In this document: positions 30,294 through 43,655 of the stretch, in pieces
Layout: each line of letters opens with the position of its first letter
Numbering within the stretch: the stretch's first letter is position 1
From: Kosakonia oryzae
Lineage (GTDB): Bacteria; Pseudomonadota; Gammaproteobacteria; Enterobacterales; Enterobacteriaceae
Reading direction: 5' to 3'
DNA length: 64,000 bases
Assembly (NCBI RefSeq): GCF_001658025.2
Contig: NZ_CP014007.2
Span: 620,001 to 684,000 of the forward strand
The notes under the pieces: generated by a model
Databases searched by the model: none
What the model saw: only the letters and a program-made list of their open reading frames with translations
What the model was told of the DNA's origin: nothing
Translations under genes and position numbers: made by a program

Positions 30294-32039
30294 TCATTTT
30301 TTCGCCAGTTCCTGGTTTAATTGCCAGAGCTCCCGGCGTTCTTCGCTGCTTAAACCGTGCGTACGATCGCGAGCTATCAGCTCTTCCTGTCGCCGTTCAA
30401 GCATCGAATCAAACATATGATTGAGCGAGTCGGTAAACGCTTCTTCTGCGATTTCCTTATCTGCTATATCGTCCCACATCGACAGTTTTTCAAGGGTTGC
30501 AGCCTCTTTAGTGCCGCGATAGTGCTCCAGCAACTGCCCCGTTGTCAGGCCTGGCTGTGACAAGCAAGTGTTGACCAGTTCTGCAAATAAGCCAAGGCCG
30601 GGGAGCCTGGATTGATCCAGCCCTTCTAACGACGGAACCGCTGATGCCAGTTCCGGGTTCTGGATCAATAACCCTATAAGTATACGCATGGTTGTGCGTT
30701 TTAGCTGCGGAGCGGGGCGCGGAGCGCTGTTTTCCGCTTGTTTTGGCATTAAACGATCAAGTTGCGCATCGTCGAAAATACCAATCTTATTCCCCAACAG
30801 CTGCCGCAACTGAATACGTAACGTCTCGCCTGGCACCTGATTGATTAACGGTAGCGCCAGCGCAGCAAGTTGCGTAGTGCCATCCGGCGTTGTCAAATCC
30901 GCCTGCGGCAACAGGCTGTTAAACAAAAACGTGGAGAGCGGCTGAGCCTGCTCCATCCGCGCTTCGAACGCCGCTTTGCCCTCTTTACGCACCAGCGTAT
31001 CCGGATCTTCACCATCCGGCAGGAACATAAAACGCAGCTGACGACCATCGCTCATATAAGGTAGCGCGGTTTCCAGCGCACGCCAGGCGGCATCACGGCC
31101 CGCCCGGTCACCGTCATAACAACAGATGACGTTTTTCGTCACTCTGAACAGCAACTGGATATGATCCGCCGTGGTGGAGGTGCCCAGCGAAGCAACCGCA
31201 TAGTTGATGCCATACTGCGCCAGCGCGACCACGTCCATATACCCTTCGACGACCAACAGGCGCTGAGGTTCATCGTTATCCAGTTGCGCTTCATAAAGGC
31301 CATACAACTGGCGGCCTTTATGGAAAATATCGGTCTCCGGGGAGTTGAGGTATTTGGGGGTATCGTTACCCAAAACACGCCCGCCAAAACCAATCACCCG
31401 GCCACGCTTGTCGCGAATGGGGAACATCACCCGTTCACGGAAGCGATCGTAACTGCGCCCCTGATCGTTCGTTACCAGCATGCCGGCATCGATCAGAGAT
31501 TTGCGATTTTCGCTATTGCCGCCAAAACGCTTTAACACGTTGTCCCAACCGGGAGGGGCGTAACCAATGGCGAAACGCGCAATAATTTCGCTACTCAAAC
31601 CGCGCCTTGCCAGATACTGGCGCGCCGGTTCAGCGGCGGGTTGCGTCAGAGATTGCTGATAAAATGCGTTGAGCCCGTCCATCAACTGGTAGAGCGTTTG
31701 CCGTTGATGGCGCTCTATCAGGCTGGGCCCGCTGCCTGCTTCAAAAGGCACTTCAAGGTTGTGCATGGCGGCCAGCTCTTCGACGCTTTCCACGAACTCG
31801 AGCTTGTCGTAGTTCATTAAAAAGTCGAGGGCGTTACCGTGCGCGCCGCAGCCAAAGCAGTGATAAAACTGTTTTTCACCGTTTACGGTGAAAGAAGGGG
31901 TTTTTTCATTATGGAATGGACAACACGCGTGGTAGTTCTTGCCCTGCTTTTTCAGCTTAACACGCGCGTCGATGAGATCGACGATGTCGGTGCGCGCCAG
32001 CAGGTCATTGATAAAAACACGTGGGATTCGTCCAGCCAT
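30294..32039 (-). CDS. dnaG: DnaG, DNA primase
   Basis: A 581-residue primase (E. coli 581) that makes RNA primers at the replication fork. The N-terminal CHC2 zinc domain (CCPFHNEKTPSF and HCFGCGAHGN, about 40-66), the TOPRIM catalytic core (VVEGYMDVVAL and YDGDRAGRDAA) and the C-terminal DnaB-interaction domain are all visible. Middle gene of the rpsU-dnaG-rpoD operon; the gap to rpsU carries an attenuating hairpin. Confidence 0.98.
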   Translation of the reverse strand: MAGRIPRVFINDLLARTDIVDLIDARVKLKKQGKNYHACCPFHNEKTPSFTVNGEKQFYHCFGCGAHGNALDFLMNYDKLEFVESVEELAAMHNLEVPFEAGSGPSLIERHQRQTLYQLMDGLNAFYQQSLTQPAAEPARQYLARRGLSSEIIARFAIGYAPPGWDNVLKRFGGNSENRKSLIDAGMLVTNDQGRSYDRFRERVMFPIRDKRGRVIGFGGRVLGNDTPKYLNSPETDIFHKGRQLYGLYEAQLDNDEPQRLLVVEGYMDVVALAQYGINYAVASLGTSTTADHIQLLFRVTKNVICCYDGDRAGRDAAWRALETALPYMSDGRQLRFMFLPDGEDPDTLVRKEGKAAFEARMEQAQPLSTFLFNSLLPQADLTTPDGTTQLAALALPLINQVPGETLRIQLRQLLGNKIGIFDDAQLDRLMPKQAENSAPRPAPQLKRTTMRILIGLLIQNPELASAVPSLEGLDQSRLPGLGLFAELVNTCLSQPGLTTGQLLEHYRGTKEAATLEKLSMWDDIADKEIAEEAFTDSLNHMFDSMLERRQEELIARDRTHGLSSEERRELWQLNQELAKK

Positions 32040-32185
32040 AGGCCCCGTTTTGATCTTTTATAACCCCGTTCTTCAGGCCGCTGAATGTGGCGCAAATCAC
32101 GCTGGTTATATCAGGTTATAAACGAAAATAAGCCGCGCATTCCTTTCGGAAGCACGGCCTTACAACTACAACTCGGTCTAAATCT

Positions 32186-32202
32186 GAGAGCGTGCCGCTC
32201 TC
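32186..32202 (-). terminator. Internal attenuator hairpin between rpsU and dnaG
   Basis: GAGAGC/GCTCTC around a 5-base loop lies directly after the rpsU stop region on the minus strand. It has only a weak T stretch, in line with the leaky internal terminator T1 known at this spot in E. coli, which lowers dnaG relative to rpsU. Confidence 0.6.
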
Positions 32203-32208
32203 AAGAGA

Positions 32209-33675
<1,467 letters not shown>

Positions 33676-33710
33676 ACGTCGATAGCCCGGTTGCTGAGAT
33701 GCCGCCGGGC

Positions 33711-34319
33711 TTACTCTTCTTTTTTCTTCTTCAGCTTCGACCAGATTTTGGTTTCCTGGCGGCGCCACAGGCGCTGAATATTGTCATGATGGCGCAGCAG
33801 AATCAGACAGGAAAGCATCGCCACCGGGAAGGTGAACTGCGGTTTGAACCACCAGACATAAAACGGTGCGATCAGCGCGCTGACAATCGCGCCCAGCGAT
33901 GAGTAACCGCTCAACAGCACGGTTAAAAGCCAGGTTCCCGCCATCACGCCCGTTAAATCCCAGCCTATCGGCGCAATCGCGCCAAACGCCGTTGCTACGC
34001 CTTTACCACCCTGAAATTTAAAAAATACCGGCCAGATATGACCAAGACAGGCGGCGATAGCAATAAGTCCCAGCCAGAACGGTGTAACGCCAAGCGCGTA
34101 AGCGCCCCAGACGGGCAGCATTCCTTTCAGAATATCGAAAATCAGTACCGTTACGGCTGCTCCCTTGCCGCCAATGCGTAAAACGTTGGTCGCTCCGGGA
34201 TTGCCGGAACCACTTACTCGCGGATCGGGAAGACCGGCGAGGCGGCAGACCAGAATGGCGCTGGAGATTGAGCCACAAAGGTACGCAAGGAGGATCATTC
34301 CAGGCGCGATTGCACTCAT
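33711..34319 (-). CDS. plsY: PlsY, glycerol-3-phosphate acyltransferase
   Basis: A 202-residue inner-membrane acyltransferase with five hydrophobic segments and the three conserved loops [23 protein letters not shown] and [11 protein letters not shown]. It acylates glycerol-3-phosphate using acyl-phosphate. Start at 34319 ([13 protein letters not shown]); the extension to 34463 overlaps the divergent folB promoter and is rejected. Ends in a Lys/Glu-rich tail KLKKKKEE. Confidence 0.95.
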   Translation of the reverse strand: MSAIAPGMILLAYLCGSISSAILVCRLAGLPDPRVSGSGNPGATNVLRIGGKGAAVTVLIFDILKGMLPVWGAYALGVTPFWLGLIAIAACLGHIWPVFFKFQGGKGVATAFGAIAPIGWDLTGVMAGTWLLTVLLSGYSSLGAIVSALIAPFYVWWFKPQFTFPVAMLSCLILLRHHDNIQRLWRRQETKIWSKLKKKKEE

Positions 34320-34480
34320 GACGCTGTTCCGTTGTGAAAAAGTCGTTTTATTCTCTGCATCGATGGATAATACGCATAAATTCTGGAAAGTGGTATCCAG
34401 TGAATGCGCAAAATCTGCCAGAGCGCAGGAAAGATCGGGCCTGGCTGCACAGTGTTGAAACAATCTGCGGGTGGAATGTG

Positions 34481-34849
34481 ATGGATATTGTATTTATTGA
34501 GCAGCTTTCGGTAATCACCACTATTGGTGTTTACGACTGGGAACAGACCATTGAGCAGAAGCTGGTGTTCGATATCGAAATGGCCTGGGATAACCGCCAG
34601 GCGGCGAAAAGTGATGATGTGAATGATTGCCTCAGCTATGCCGATATCGCCGATGTGGTTGTCGGTCATGTAGAAGGCGGGCGTTTTGCGCTGGTCGAGC
34701 GTGTAGCGGAAGAGGTGGCCGAACTGCTGCTGGCGCGTTTTCAGTCGCCATGGATACGCATCAAATTGAGCAAACCCGGCGCCGTGGCGCGGGCGCAGAG
34801 CGTCGGCGTTATCATTGAGCGTGGGTTAAATCTGAAAGAAAGTATTTAA
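34481..34849 (+). CDS. folB: FolB, dihydroneopterin aldolase
   Basis: A 122-residue enzyme (E. coli 122) of folate synthesis that cleaves 7,8-dihydroneopterin. Typical [22 protein letters not shown] start, [10 protein letters not shown] and the catalytic Lys in [15 protein letters not shown] 34481 is in line with the E. coli start; the longer frame from 34334 is leader DNA. Confidence 0.96.
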   Translation: MDIVFIEQLSVITTIGVYDWEQTIEQKLVFDIEMAWDNRQAAKSDDVNDCLSYADIADVVVGHVEGGRFALVERVAEEVAELLLARFQSPWIRIKLSKPGAVARAQSVGVIIERGLNLKESI

Positions 34850-34903
34850 ATTCATAATAGTTAAACCAAGCGCTAGTATTCAGGTCATAGATGATGGCCA
34901 TTT

Positions 34904-34931
34904 ACGGCTACTCCTCGGGGGGCCGTTTTTT
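34904..34931 (+). terminator. Terminator between folB and uppP
   Basis: ACGGC (34904-34908) pairs with GCCGT (34922-34926), followed by TTTTT. The longer stem GGCC...GGCC around it is also found in E. coli. Confidence 0.7.
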
Positions 34932-34954
34932 ATATCTTTTTTAGGGGTTTATTG

Positions 34955-35773
34955 ATGAGCGATCTACATTCGCTGCTGGTGGCAGCCATTTTGGGTGTCG
35001 TTGAAGGTTTGACGGAGTTCCTGCCAGTTTCCAGTACAGGTCACATGATTATAGTCGGGCATTTGCTGGGATTTGAAGGCGATACAGCAAAAACGTTCGA
35101 GGTTGTGATTCAACTGGGCTCGATTCTGGCAGTTGTCGTGATGTTCTGGCGACGCCTGTTTGGTTTGATTGGCATTCACTTCGGCAAGCAGCCGCACGAA
35201 GGCATCGGTACGGGACGCCTTTCGCTGATTCATATCATTTTAGGTATGATTCCGGCGGTGGTGATTGGGCTGGTATTCCATGACACCATCAAGACGCTGT
35301 TTAACCCGCTCAACGTGACTTACGCGCTGGTGGTCGGCGGTTTCCTGCTGATTGCCGCAGAAGTGCTGAAACCGAAAGTACCGCGCGCGCAGGGCGTGGA
35401 TGATATGACTTATCGCCAGGCGTTCATTATTGGCTGCTTCCAGTGTCTGGCGTTATGGCCGGGTTTTTCCCGTTCCGGGGCGACCATTTCCGGCGGGATG
35501 CTGATGGGCGTTAGCCGTTACGCCGCATCGGAATTCTCTTTCCTGCTGGCTGTGCCAATGATGCTGGGCGCAACCGCATTGGATCTCTATAAGAGCATGG
35601 GGTTTCTCACCACCGGCGATATTCCGATGTTTGCCGTGGGTTTCATCACCGCTTTTATTGTTGCGCTGATCGCCATCAAAACCTTCCTTGAGCTGATTAA
35701 ACGCATCTCTTTTATTCCGTTCGCGATTTACCGTTTTATCGTCGCAGCGGCAGTGTATCTGGTCTTCTTCTAA
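34955..35773 (+). CDS. uppP: UppP (BacA), undecaprenyl-diphosphate phosphatase
   Basis: A 272-residue inner-membrane protein with about eight hydrophobic segments that recycles undecaprenyl-PP for peptidoglycan synthesis and gives bacitracin resistance. Key motifs [16 protein letters not shown] and [14 protein letters not shown] are present. ATG 34955, after AGGGG, is chosen over the TTG one codon earlier. Converges tightly (11 bases) with cca. Confidence 0.97.
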   Translation: MSDLHSLLVAAILGVVEGLTEFLPVSSTGHMIIVGHLLGFEGDTAKTFEVVIQLGSILAVVVMFWRRLFGLIGIHFGKQPHEGIGTGRLSLIHIILGMIPAVVIGLVFHDTIKTLFNPLNVTYALVVGGFLLIAAEVLKPKVPRAQGVDDMTYRQAFIIGCFQCLALWPGFSRSGATISGGMLMGVSRYAASEFSFLLAVPMMLGATALDLYKSMGFLTTGDIPMFAVGFITAFIVALIAIKTFLELIKRISFIPFAIYRFIVAAAVYLVFF

Positions 35774-35784
35774 GGCCCGCGCCC

Positions 35785-37026
35785 TCAGTCTGCGGGCTGA
35801 GGGCAACGATGCGCTTTCCACTGCGCCAGCGCGGCTATCCGGCGGCGCGTCAACTCTTCGCGAACTTCCGCCCCCTTAAAACCGGCCTCTATCACCGCTT
35901 TGGTTGGAACGGCACGAGCCACTTCCCACGCTTCACGCAGTAAACGTCCTTGCGGATAGTCGCAGGCTTCAAAACCGGTACGCCCGCGCACGTCGGCTTC
36001 GCTGGTCAGAGCAATTTGCTCTACGCGCTGCGGTTTACGCCACGCATCAATTGAGTCGAACAATTTCACAATGGTTTTGGGCTGCAAAATGGGGAAGGTG
36101 TGGATCAGATCGTGAAACTCTGCCACCAGTTTTGCCAGATCGCGGATCTCGTTCGGTACGCGCAGACGCTGGCACAGCCCTGCGACCAGTTTGACGCCCG
36201 CCGGGCCGTGGCCATGATGGCGCGGCCAGAGCTCTTTTGGCGTCAGCGCTTTGCCCAGATCGTGACATAACGTGGCGAAACGCACGTCCACTTCCGGGCT
36301 GAGCATCGCGGCCATTGTCAGTGTCATCAGGGTGTGAACGCCGGTATCGATTTCCGGGTGCCACTTCGCCGGAGCGGGCACGCCAAACAGCGCATCGACT
36401 TCCGGGAACAGCACCTTCAGCGCGCCGCAGTCGCGCAGTACCTGGAAATAGACCTGAGGATTACGGGCATGCAGCGCGTTCTCGGTCTCTTTCCAGACAC
36501 GCTCTGTGGTCAGATGCGCCAGTTCGCCAGCATCGGTCATGGCGCGCATCAGCGACATCGTTTCGTCGGCAATACGAAAACTGAGGTGAGCATAGCGGGC
36601 TGCGAAACGGGCAACGCGCAGCACGCGCAGAGGATCTTCGCTAAAAGCCGGGGAGACATGACGCAAAATGCGGTTACGCAGATCGTGCTGACCATTAAAC
36701 GGGTCGATGATGTGCCCATTTTCGTCCTGCGCCAGTGCGTTAACGGTTAAATCCCGGCGCAGTAAATCTTGTTCAAGGGAGACATCGGGAGCGGCATGAA
36801 CGATAAACCCGGTATAACCCGAGCCGGATTTACGTTCGGTGCGGGCCAGCGCATACTCTTCGCGGCTTTGCGGGTGAAGAAAGACAGGAAAATCGCGACC
36901 AACCTGCTGGTAGCCCGCGTTAAGCATCTCTTCCGGCGTGGCGCCGACCACAACCCAGTCTCTGTCTTTGACTGGCAGGCCTAACAACGAATCACGTACA
37001 GCACCACCGACCAGATAACTCTTCAC
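35785..37026 (-). CDS. cca: Cca, multifunctional CCA-adding tRNA nucleotidyltransferase
   Basis: A 413-residue class II CCA enzyme (E. coli 412). N-terminal [24 protein letters not shown] with the catalytic DxD region and [10 protein letters not shown], and a C-terminal HD domain ([18 protein letters not shown]) giving phosphatase and phosphodiesterase activity as in gamma-proteobacteria. It repairs tRNA 3-prime ends. Confidence 0.97.
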   Translation of the reverse strand: MKSYLVGGAVRDSLLGLPVKDRDWVVVGATPEEMLNAGYQQVGRDFPVFLHPQSREEYALARTERKSGSGYTGFIVHAAPDVSLEQDLLRRDLTVNALAQDENGHIIDPFNGQHDLRNRILRHVSPAFSEDPLRVLRVARFAARYAHLSFRIADETMSLMRAMTDAGELAHLTTERVWKETENALHARNPQVYFQVLRDCGALKVLFPEVDALFGVPAPAKWHPEIDTGVHTLMTLTMAAMLSPEVDVRFATLCHDLGKALTPKELWPRHHGHGPAGVKLVAGLCQRLRVPNEIRDLAKLVAEFHDLIHTFPILQPKTIVKLFDSIDAWRKPQRVEQIALTSEADVRGRTGFEACDYPQGRLLREAWEVARAVPTKAVIEAGFKGAEVREELTRRRIAALAQWKAHRCPQPAD

Positions 37027-37090
37027 GCCACTCTCCTCTACACATAAGTCGACAGATAATACGTAAGTGTAGAGAAGATGGCGAATGTGC

Positions 37091-37705
37091 TTAATTCATC
37101 CAGCGATCTTTGCGCTTGCGGCTTGGGATCATATGCGGCAACAGCAGGCCGAGGATCAGGCCCGCGCCCAGCACGCCGCCGCCATACATAAACCACTGCA
37201 TAATGATAGTGCGCTGCTTGTCGTCCAGTTGCAGATTCGCCGCGTTCACTTTCTTCTGCGCGACGATTAATTCATTTTTCAGCTTCTGGTTTTCGTCTTT
37301 CAGGCCGTTGATCACCCCGTCGCTTTGCGCCACTTTTTGCTGCATTTCAGCCGTGCGCTGGTTCCAGGTGTTATCGATATTGTTCAGTTTATCGGTCAAC
37401 GTTTTGACCTGGTTCTCCAGCTCCGGTACGCGAGTACGCAGGCTTGGCTCTACGTTCAACTCTTTCAGCGGGATCCAGGAGGTGCGCCCGGTGCTGTCGC
37501 GCACCTGGCCGTAATCGTTGTTTTGTTGCAGCAGAGTCACTTCCTCGCCGGCATTTACCGTACCGACAAGGCGATAATTATCGCCAGGGCCACTACGTAC
37601 CCAGGTATTCAGTTCGTCGGAAACATACCGTTTTTCTTCAGCGTGGATCCCAACGGACACACTCAGTGCGACCAGGGTCAATCCAATCAGGCGTAATTTT
37701 GGCAT
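37091..37705 (-). CDS. ygiM: YgiM, SH3-domain signal-transduction-like membrane protein
   Basis: A 204-residue protein (E. coli 206): signal peptide [22 protein letters not shown], periplasmic bacterial SH3 domain at about 25-90 ([27 protein letters not shown]), a coiled coil at about 95-165 and a C-terminal membrane helix at about 170-192 followed by SRKRKDRW. Function in E. coli is not settled. Just upstream of cca on the same strand, as in E. coli. Confidence 0.94.
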   Translation of the reverse strand: MPKLRLIGLTLVALSVSVGIHAEEKRYVSDELNTWVRSGPGDNYRLVGTVNAGEEVTLLQQNNDYGQVRDSTGRTSWIPLKELNVEPSLRTRVPELENQVKTLTDKLNNIDNTWNQRTAEMQQKVAQSDGVINGLKDENQKLKNELIVAQKKVNAANLQLDDKQRTIIMQWFMYGGGVLGAGLILGLLLPHMIPSRKRKDRWMN

Positions 37706-37944
37706 CAGGCAGTCATTATTTTCGTTAAATGTGAATGGGAAACAGTGACATCAGTCTGACGACACCCGGCAGGTGGCATCAATCGGAATCTTCCGGGTCA
37801 AACTGCGCGCTTATACGAACTTTTGCACCCGGCAAATTGCGCATTGCATGGCAATTTGGCACACAATACTATCTACTGACAAACATCAGGGGCGTTAGTT
37901 CGCCGAAATTTTCACTGATGTGACATAACCATAAGTGCAAGGCC

Positions 37945-39246
37945 ATGGCTCAGGAAATCGAATTAAAGTTTATCGTTAATGCCGACAGCGTGGAAACGCT
38001 CCGTCACCATCTGCATACGCTGTCCGAAGAACATATCGCTGCCAGCCAGTTACTAAATATTTACTATGAGACGCCGGACAACTGGCTGCGCGGCCATGAT
38101 ATGGGGCTGCGCATCCGGGGTTTTGACGGCCAGTATGAGATGACGATGAAAATTGCCGGACGGGTGATCGGCGGTTTACATCAACGTCCTGAATACAATA
38201 TTCCGCTTACCAGCCCGGAGCTTGATCTGGCGCGCTTTCCCGCCGAAGTGTGGCCGGATGGCGAGCTGCCTGCCGATTTACAGGCGCGTACGCGTCCGCT
38301 GTTCAGCACCGATTTTTACCGTGAAAAATGGCTGGTCAATGTGGGTGAGAGCCGAATTGAGATTGGCCTTGATCTCGGCGAAGTGAAAGCCGGGGAGTCC
38401 GCCGAGCCGATTTGCGAGCTGGAGCTGGAGCTGCTGAGTGGCGAACCGGCGGATATCCTTAAACTGGCGCGCCAATTAGTGAAGCTCTCCATTTTGCGTC
38501 AGGGAAGCCTGAGCAAAGCAGCGCGCGGTTACCATCTGGCGCAGGGCAATGCTTCACGCGAGCGCCGTCCAACGGCCATTCTGCAAACTGTAGCGAAGGC
38601 CAGCGTTGAGCAAGCTTTTGCTGCCGCGCTGGAACTGGCGCTTTCCCAGTGGCAATACCATGAAGAGCTGTGGGTGCGCGGCAACAACGCGGCAAAGCAG
38701 GATGTGTTGCGTGCAATTGCATTAATCCGCCATACGCTGGCGCTTTTTGGCGGTATTGTGCCGCGTAAAGCGAGCGCTCACTTACGTGATTTACTGACGC
38801 AGGTGGAAGCCACGCTGACTTCGGCGGTTTCTGCCGACACTGCGGTATGGGATGCGCCTTCGGCAATGGCAAAACTGCTGTTGACTGAGTGGCTGGTAAC
38901 CCAGGGCTGGCGCGCCTTCCTTGATGAAAAAGCGCAGGCAAAATTTGCCGATTCATTTAAACGCTTCGCCGATATACATCTTTCGCGCAGCGCGGCGGAG
39001 CTGAAAAAAGCCTTCGCGCAACCGCTGGGTGACAGCTATCGCGACCAGTTGCCGCGCCTGGCGCGTGATATCGACAGCGCATTGCTGCTGGCGGGACATT
39101 ACGATCGTGCGCTGGCAAACGAATGGCTGGAGAACTGGCAGGGGCTGTACCATGCCATTGAAACGCGCCAGAGAATCGAGATCGAACACTTTCGTAATAC
39201 CGCAATTACGCAGGAGCCGTTCTGGCTGCACAGCGGAAAACGCTAA
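37945..39246 (+). CDS. ygiF: YgiF, inorganic triphosphatase (CYTH + CHAD)
   Basis: A 433-residue cytoplasmic protein: N-terminal CYTH domain starting MAQEIELKFIV (the ExExK signature) up to about residue 200, then a helical CHAD domain (about 215-420). The E. coli homologue hydrolyses inorganic tripolyphosphate. Followed 16 bases later by glnE, probably co-transcribed. Confidence 0.95.
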   Translation: MAQEIELKFIVNADSVETLRHHLHTLSEEHIAASQLLNIYYETPDNWLRGHDMGLRIRGFDGQYEMTMKIAGRVIGGLHQRPEYNIPLTSPELDLARFPAEVWPDGELPADLQARTRPLFSTDFYREKWLVNVGESRIEIGLDLGEVKAGESAEPICELELELLSGEPADILKLARQLVKLSILRQGSLSKAARGYHLAQGNASRERRPTAILQTVAKASVEQAFAAALELALSQWQYHEELWVRGNNAAKQDVLRAIALIRHTLALFGGIVPRKASAHLRDLLTQVEATLTSAVSADTAVWDAPSAMAKLLLTEWLVTQGWRAFLDEKAQAKFADSFKRFADIHLSRSAAELKKAFAQPLGDSYRDQLPRLARDIDSALLLAGHYDRALANEWLENWQGLYHAIETRQRIEIEHFRNTAITQEPFWLHSGKR

Positions 39247-39262
39247 CTAAAGGATACTTCGG

Positions 39263-42112
39263 ATGCCGCATGCCTCGCCGTTATCGCAGCACTGGCACAC
39301 TGTGCTTTCCCGTCTGCCGGAGGCGCTAACCGCGCAGCCACTCAGTGCGCAGGCGCAGTCAGTACTCACTTTCAGTGATTTTGTTCAGGACAGTATCATC
39401 ACATATCCTGAATGGCTGGCCGAGCTGGAAAGCGCGCCGCCGCAGGCAACGGAGTGGCAGCACTACGCGCAATGGCTCAGTGCGGCACTGCGGGATGTCA
39501 CGGATGAAGCGGCGCTGATGCGCGTTCTGCGTCAGTTCCGCCGTCGGGTGATGGTGCGTATTGCCTGGGTGCAGGCGCTGCGGCTGGTGGCGGAAGAAGA
39601 TGTGCTGCAACAACTGAGCGTGCTGGCGGAAACGCTGATCGTCGCCGCGCGCGACTGGCTGTACGACGCCTGCTGCCGTGAATGGGGAACGCCCTGTAAC
39701 CCGCAGGGCGTTGCGCAGCCGATGCTGATTTTAGGCATGGGCAAACTTGGCGGCGGCGAACTCAATTTCTCTTCTGATATTGATCTGATCTTCGCCTGGC
39801 CGGAAAACGGGGCAACCCGTGGCGGCCGGCGCGAGCTGGATAACGCGCAGTTCTTCACCCGCCTTGGGCAACGGCTGATCAAGGTGCTCGACCAGCCAAC
39901 GCAGGATGGTTTTGTCTACCGCGTAGATATGCGATTACGCCCCTTCGGCGATAGCGGCCCGCTGGTGCTCAGCTTTGCCGCGCTGGAGGATTATTACCAG
40001 GAGCAGGGGCGCGACTGGGAGCGCTATGCGATGGTGAAAGCGCGCATTATGGGCGATAACGACGGTGAACACGCCCGTGAGCTGCGTGCCATGCTGCGTC
40101 CCTTTGTTTTCCGCCGCTATATCGATTTCAGCGTGATCCAGTCGCTGCGTAATATGAAAGGCATGATTGCCCGCGAAGTCCGCCGCCGTGGCCTGAAAGA
40201 CAACATTAAGCTGGGCGCGGGCGGCATTCGTGAAATCGAATTTATCGTGCAGGTTTTTCAGCTGATTCGCGGTGGCCGTGAACCGGCGCTGCAATCGCGC
40301 TCGCTGTTACCAACGCTGGAAGCCATCGATCAGCTGCACCTGTTACCGGAAGGCGAAGCTGGCAGGTTACGGGCAGCTTATCTGTGGTTGCGGCGTCTGG
40401 AAAACCTGCTGCAAAGCATTAATGACGAACAGACGCAGACCTTGCCGGGCGACGATCTCAACCGCGCCCGCCTTGCTTGGGGAATGGGTGTGGCAAGCTG
40501 GGATGAACTCAGCAGCACGCTGGAAACGCATATGGCCGCTGTACGCCGCGTCTTCAATGAGTTGATCGGCGACGACGAGAGCGACTCGCCGGAAGATGTG
40601 CTTTCCGAAAACTGGCGCGAACTGTGGCAGGATGCACTGCAGGAAGATGACACCACGCCGGTGCTGGCGCATCTTTCCGATGACGATCGCCGCCGCGTAG
40701 TGGCGCTGATTGCTGATTTCCGAAAAGAGATGGATAAGCGCACCATCGGCCCGCGCGGGCGCCAGGTGCTGGATCATCTGATGCCGCATTTGCTGAGCGA
40801 TGTCTGCTCGCGCGACGACGCGCCAGTGCCGTTGTCGCGCCTGACGCCGCTGCTGACAGGCATCATTACGCGTACCACTTATCTTGAGCTACTGAGCGAG
40901 TTCCCCGGCGCGCTGAAGCATCTTATTTCGCTCTGTGCGGCATCGCCGATGGTGGCCAGCCAGCTGGCGCGTTATCCGATCCTGCTCGATGAGCTGCTCG
41001 ATCCCACTACGCTTTATCAGCCGACGGCGATGAACGCCTACCGCGACGAACTGCGGCAATATCTGCTCCGCGTTCCGGAGGATGATGAAGAGCAACAACT
41101 GGAAGCGCTGCGGCAGTTTAAACAGGCGCAGTTGCTGCGCGTCGCCGCGGCGGATATCGCCGGTACGCTACCGGTAATGAAAGTGAGCGATCATCTGACG
41201 TGGCTTGCGGAAGCGATTATCGATGCGGTAGTACAGCAGGCGTGGGGGCAAATGGTGGCGCGTTATGGTCAGCCAATGCATCTGCGCGATCGGGAAGGGC
41301 GTGGGTTTGCCGTTGTCGGTTACGGTAAACTGGGCGGCTGGGAGCTGGGTTATAGTTCCGATCTCGACCTGGTCTTTTTGCACGATTGCCCGATGGATGT
41401 GATGACCGACGGCGAGCGGGAGATCGATGGCCGCCAGTTCTATCTGCGCCTTGCCCAGCGCATCATGCACCTGTTCAGCACGCGTACTTCGTCCGGCATT
41501 CTCTATGAAGTGGATGCGCGCCTGCGCCCGTCCGGCGCGGCGGGAATGTTAGTGACAACCACCGAATCCTTCGCGGATTACCAGAAAAACGAAGCCTGGA
41601 CGTGGGAACACCAGGCGCTGGCGCGCGCCCGCGTGGTGTACGGCGATCCGCAACTGGCCGTGGAGTTTGATGCCATTCGCCGCGATATTCTGATGAGCCC
41701 GCGCGATGGCGCAACATTGCAAACCGAAGTGCGCGAGATGCGCGAGAAGATGCGCGCCCATCTTAGCAACAAGCATAAAGATCGCTTCGATCTGAAAGCC
41801 GATGAAGGCGGTATCACCGACATTGAGTTTATTGCTCAGTATCTGGTGCTGCGCTATGCGCATGACAAACCGAAGCTGACGCGCTGGTCTGATAACGTGC
41901 GCATTCTGGAAGGGCTGGCGCAGAACAACATTATGGATGAACAGGAAGCACTGGCGCTGACGCAGGCTTACACCACGCTGCGCGATGAGTTGCACCACCT
42001 GGCATTACAGGAGTTGCCGGGGCATGTGGCGTTGTCGTGTTTTGTCGCCGAACGCCAGCTGATCAAAACCAGTTGGAACAAGTGGCTGGTGGAACCGTGC
42101 GCCCCGGCGTAA
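39263..42112 (+). CDS. glnE: GlnE, glutamine synthetase adenylyltransferase/adenylyl-removing enzyme
   Basis: A 949-residue bifunctional enzyme (E. coli 946) that adenylylates or deadenylylates GlnA in response to PII. Two related nucleotidyltransferase domains are evident: N-terminal deadenylylase with [19 protein letters not shown] near 155-173 and C-terminal adenylylase with [19 protein letters not shown] near 690. An AAGGA site precedes the start. Confidence 0.98.
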   Translation: MPHASPLSQHWHTVLSRLPEALTAQPLSAQAQSVLTFSDFVQDSIITYPEWLAELESAPPQATEWQHYAQWLSAALRDVTDEAALMRVLRQFRRRVMVRIAWVQALRLVAEEDVLQQLSVLAETLIVAARDWLYDACCREWGTPCNPQGVAQPMLILGMGKLGGGELNFSSDIDLIFAWPENGATRGGRRELDNAQFFTRLGQRLIKVLDQPTQDGFVYRVDMRLRPFGDSGPLVLSFAALEDYYQEQGRDWERYAMVKARIMGDNDGEHARELRAMLRPFVFRRYIDFSVIQSLRNMKGMIAREVRRRGLKDNIKLGAGGIREIEFIVQVFQLIRGGREPALQSRSLLPTLEAIDQLHLLPEGEAGRLRAAYLWLRRLENLLQSINDEQTQTLPGDDLNRARLAWGMGVASWDELSSTLETHMAAVRRVFNELIGDDESDSPEDVLSENWRELWQDALQEDDTTPVLAHLSDDDRRRVVALIADFRKEMDKRTIGPRGRQVLDHLMPHLLSDVCSRDDAPVPLSRLTPLLTGIITRTTYLELLSEFPGALKHLISLCAASPMVASQLARYPILLDELLDPTTLYQPTAMNAYRDELRQYLLRVPEDDEEQQLEALRQFKQAQLLRVAAADIAGTLPVMKVSDHLTWLAEAIIDAVVQQAWGQMVARYGQPMHLRDREGRGFAVVGYGKLGGWELGYSSDLDLVFLHDCPMDVMTDGEREIDGRQFYLRLAQRIMHLFSTRTSSGILYEVDARLRPSGAAGMLVTTTESFADYQKNEAWTWEHQALARARVVYGDPQLAVEFDAIRRDILMSPRDGATLQTEVREMREKMRAHLSNKHKDRFDLKADEGGITDIEFIAQYLVLRYAHDKPKLTRWSDNVRILEGLAQNNIMDEQEALALTQAYTTLRDELHHLALQELPGHVALSCFVAERQLIKTSWNKWLVEPCAPA

Positions 42113-42158
42113 GTGTGATATTATCGCGCGCAAATTTTGTATCTCTCAGGAGACAGGA

Positions 42159-43589
42159 ATGAAAGTGACGCTGCCAGAGTTTAACCAGGCGGGTGTAATG
42201 GTGGTTGGCGATGTGATGCTGGACCGTTACTGGTACGGGCCAACCAGCCGCATCTCTCCGGAAGCCCCGGTGCCGGTGGTGAAAGTCGATACGATTGAAG
42301 AACGCCCGGGCGGCGCGGCGAACGTGGCGATGAACATTGCTTCGCTGGGCGCAACGGCGCGTCTGGTGGGTCTGACCGGTATTGATGATGCGGCGCGCGC
42401 GCTGAGCAAGGCGCTGGCGGATGTCAATGTAAAATGCGACTTCGTTTCTGTTCCCACTCACCCCACCATTACTAAACTGCGCGTCTTGTCGCGCAACCAG
42501 CAACTGATCCGCCTGGACTTTGAAGAAGGGTTTGAAGGTGTCGATCCATTGCCAATGCATGAGCGCATCAGCCAGGCGCTCAGCAGCATTGGCGCGCTGG
42601 TGCTTTCTGATTACGCCAAAGGCGCGCTGTCCAGCGTTCAGCAGATGATTGCGCTGGCGCGTAAAGCGGGCGTGCCGGTACTGATTGATCCGAAAGGCAC
42701 TGATTTTGAGCGCTATCGCGGCGCTACGCTGCTGACCCCGAACCTGTCGGAGTTTGAAGCGGTGGCCGGGAAATGCAAAAACGAAGACGAGATCGTTGAA
42801 CGCGGCATGAAAGTGATTGCCGATTACGACCTTTCTGCGCTGCTGGTGACCCGCTCCGAGCAGGGTATGACGCTGCTGCAACCGGGCAAAGCGCCGCTGC
42901 ACATGCCGACCCAGGCGCAGGAAGTGTACGATGTGACCGGTGCCGGCGATACGGTGATTGGCGTGCTGGCAGCAACGCTGGCGGCGGGCAATTCGCTGGA
43001 AGAAGCCTGCTATTTTGCAAACGCCGCCGCAGGCGTGGTGGTCGGTAAACTCGGTACTTCAACGGTATCGCCTATCGAGCTGGAAAACGCCGTGCGCGGC
43101 CGTGCAGAAACCGGCTTCGGCGTGATGAGCGAAGAAGAGCTGAAAGCGGCAGTCGCTGCGGCGCGTAAGCGCGGTGAAAAGGTGGTGATGACGAACGGAG
43201 TCTTCGACATTCTGCACGCCGGGCATGTCTCTTATCTGGCGAATGCGCGCAAGCTCGGCGATCGCCTGATTGTTGCGGTTAACAGTGACGCTTCCACCAA
43301 ACGGCTGAAAGGCGAAACTCGCCCGGTCAACCCGCTGGAGCAACGCATGATCGTGCTGAGCGCGCTGGAAGCGGTGGACTGGGTCGTGTCGTTTGAAGAA
43401 GATACGCCGCAGCGTCTGATTGCCGGGATCCTGCCGGATCTGCTGGTAAAAGGCGGTGACTACAAAGCGGAAGATATTGCCGGCAGCAAAGAAGTCTGGG
43501 CTAACGGCGGGGAAGTGCTGGTGCTCAACTTTGAAGATGGTTGTTCAACCACCAATATCATCAAAAAGATCCAGAAGCAGGGCGATTAA
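42159..43589 (+). CDS. hldE: HldE, ADP-heptose synthesis bifunctional kinase/adenylyltransferase
   Basis: A 476-residue enzyme for LPS inner-core heptose. The N-terminal PfkB-type kinase (about 1-318; [28 protein letters not shown]) phosphorylates heptose-7-phosphate, and the C-terminal cytidylyltransferase-fold domain (about 344-476; [14 protein letters not shown]) makes ADP-heptose. Start after AGGAGACAGGA. The yqiKJ-glgS-fimbrial genes found between hldE and yqiC in E. coli are absent. Confidence 0.98.
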   Translation: MKVTLPEFNQAGVMVVGDVMLDRYWYGPTSRISPEAPVPVVKVDTIEERPGGAANVAMNIASLGATARLVGLTGIDDAARALSKALADVNVKCDFVSVPTHPTITKLRVLSRNQQLIRLDFEEGFEGVDPLPMHERISQALSSIGALVLSDYAKGALSSVQQMIALARKAGVPVLIDPKGTDFERYRGATLLTPNLSEFEAVAGKCKNEDEIVERGMKVIADYDLSALLVTRSEQGMTLLQPGKAPLHMPTQAQEVYDVTGAGDTVIGVLAATLAAGNSLEEACYFANAAAGVVVGKLGTSTVSPIELENAVRGRAETGFGVMSEEELKAAVAAARKRGEKVVMTNGVFDILHAGHVSYLANARKLGDRLIVAVNSDASTKRLKGETRPVNPLEQRMIVLSALEAVDWVVSFEEDTPQRLIAGILPDLLVKGGDYKAEDIAGSKEVWANGGEVLVLNFEDGCSTTNIIKKIQKQGD

Positions 43590-43599
43590 GCCGGTTATC

Positions 43600-43622
43600 G
43601 GGCCTGCATAATGCGCAGGCCC
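43600..43622. terminator. Stem-loop between hldE and ubiK
   Basis: GGGCCTGC pairs with GCAGGCCC around ATAATGC in the short convergent gap; REP-like sequence follows. No T run, so termination strength is uncertain. Confidence 0.6.
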
Positions 43623-43655
43623 GGAAAGCGCTCGCGCCATGCGGCGCAAAAGAAA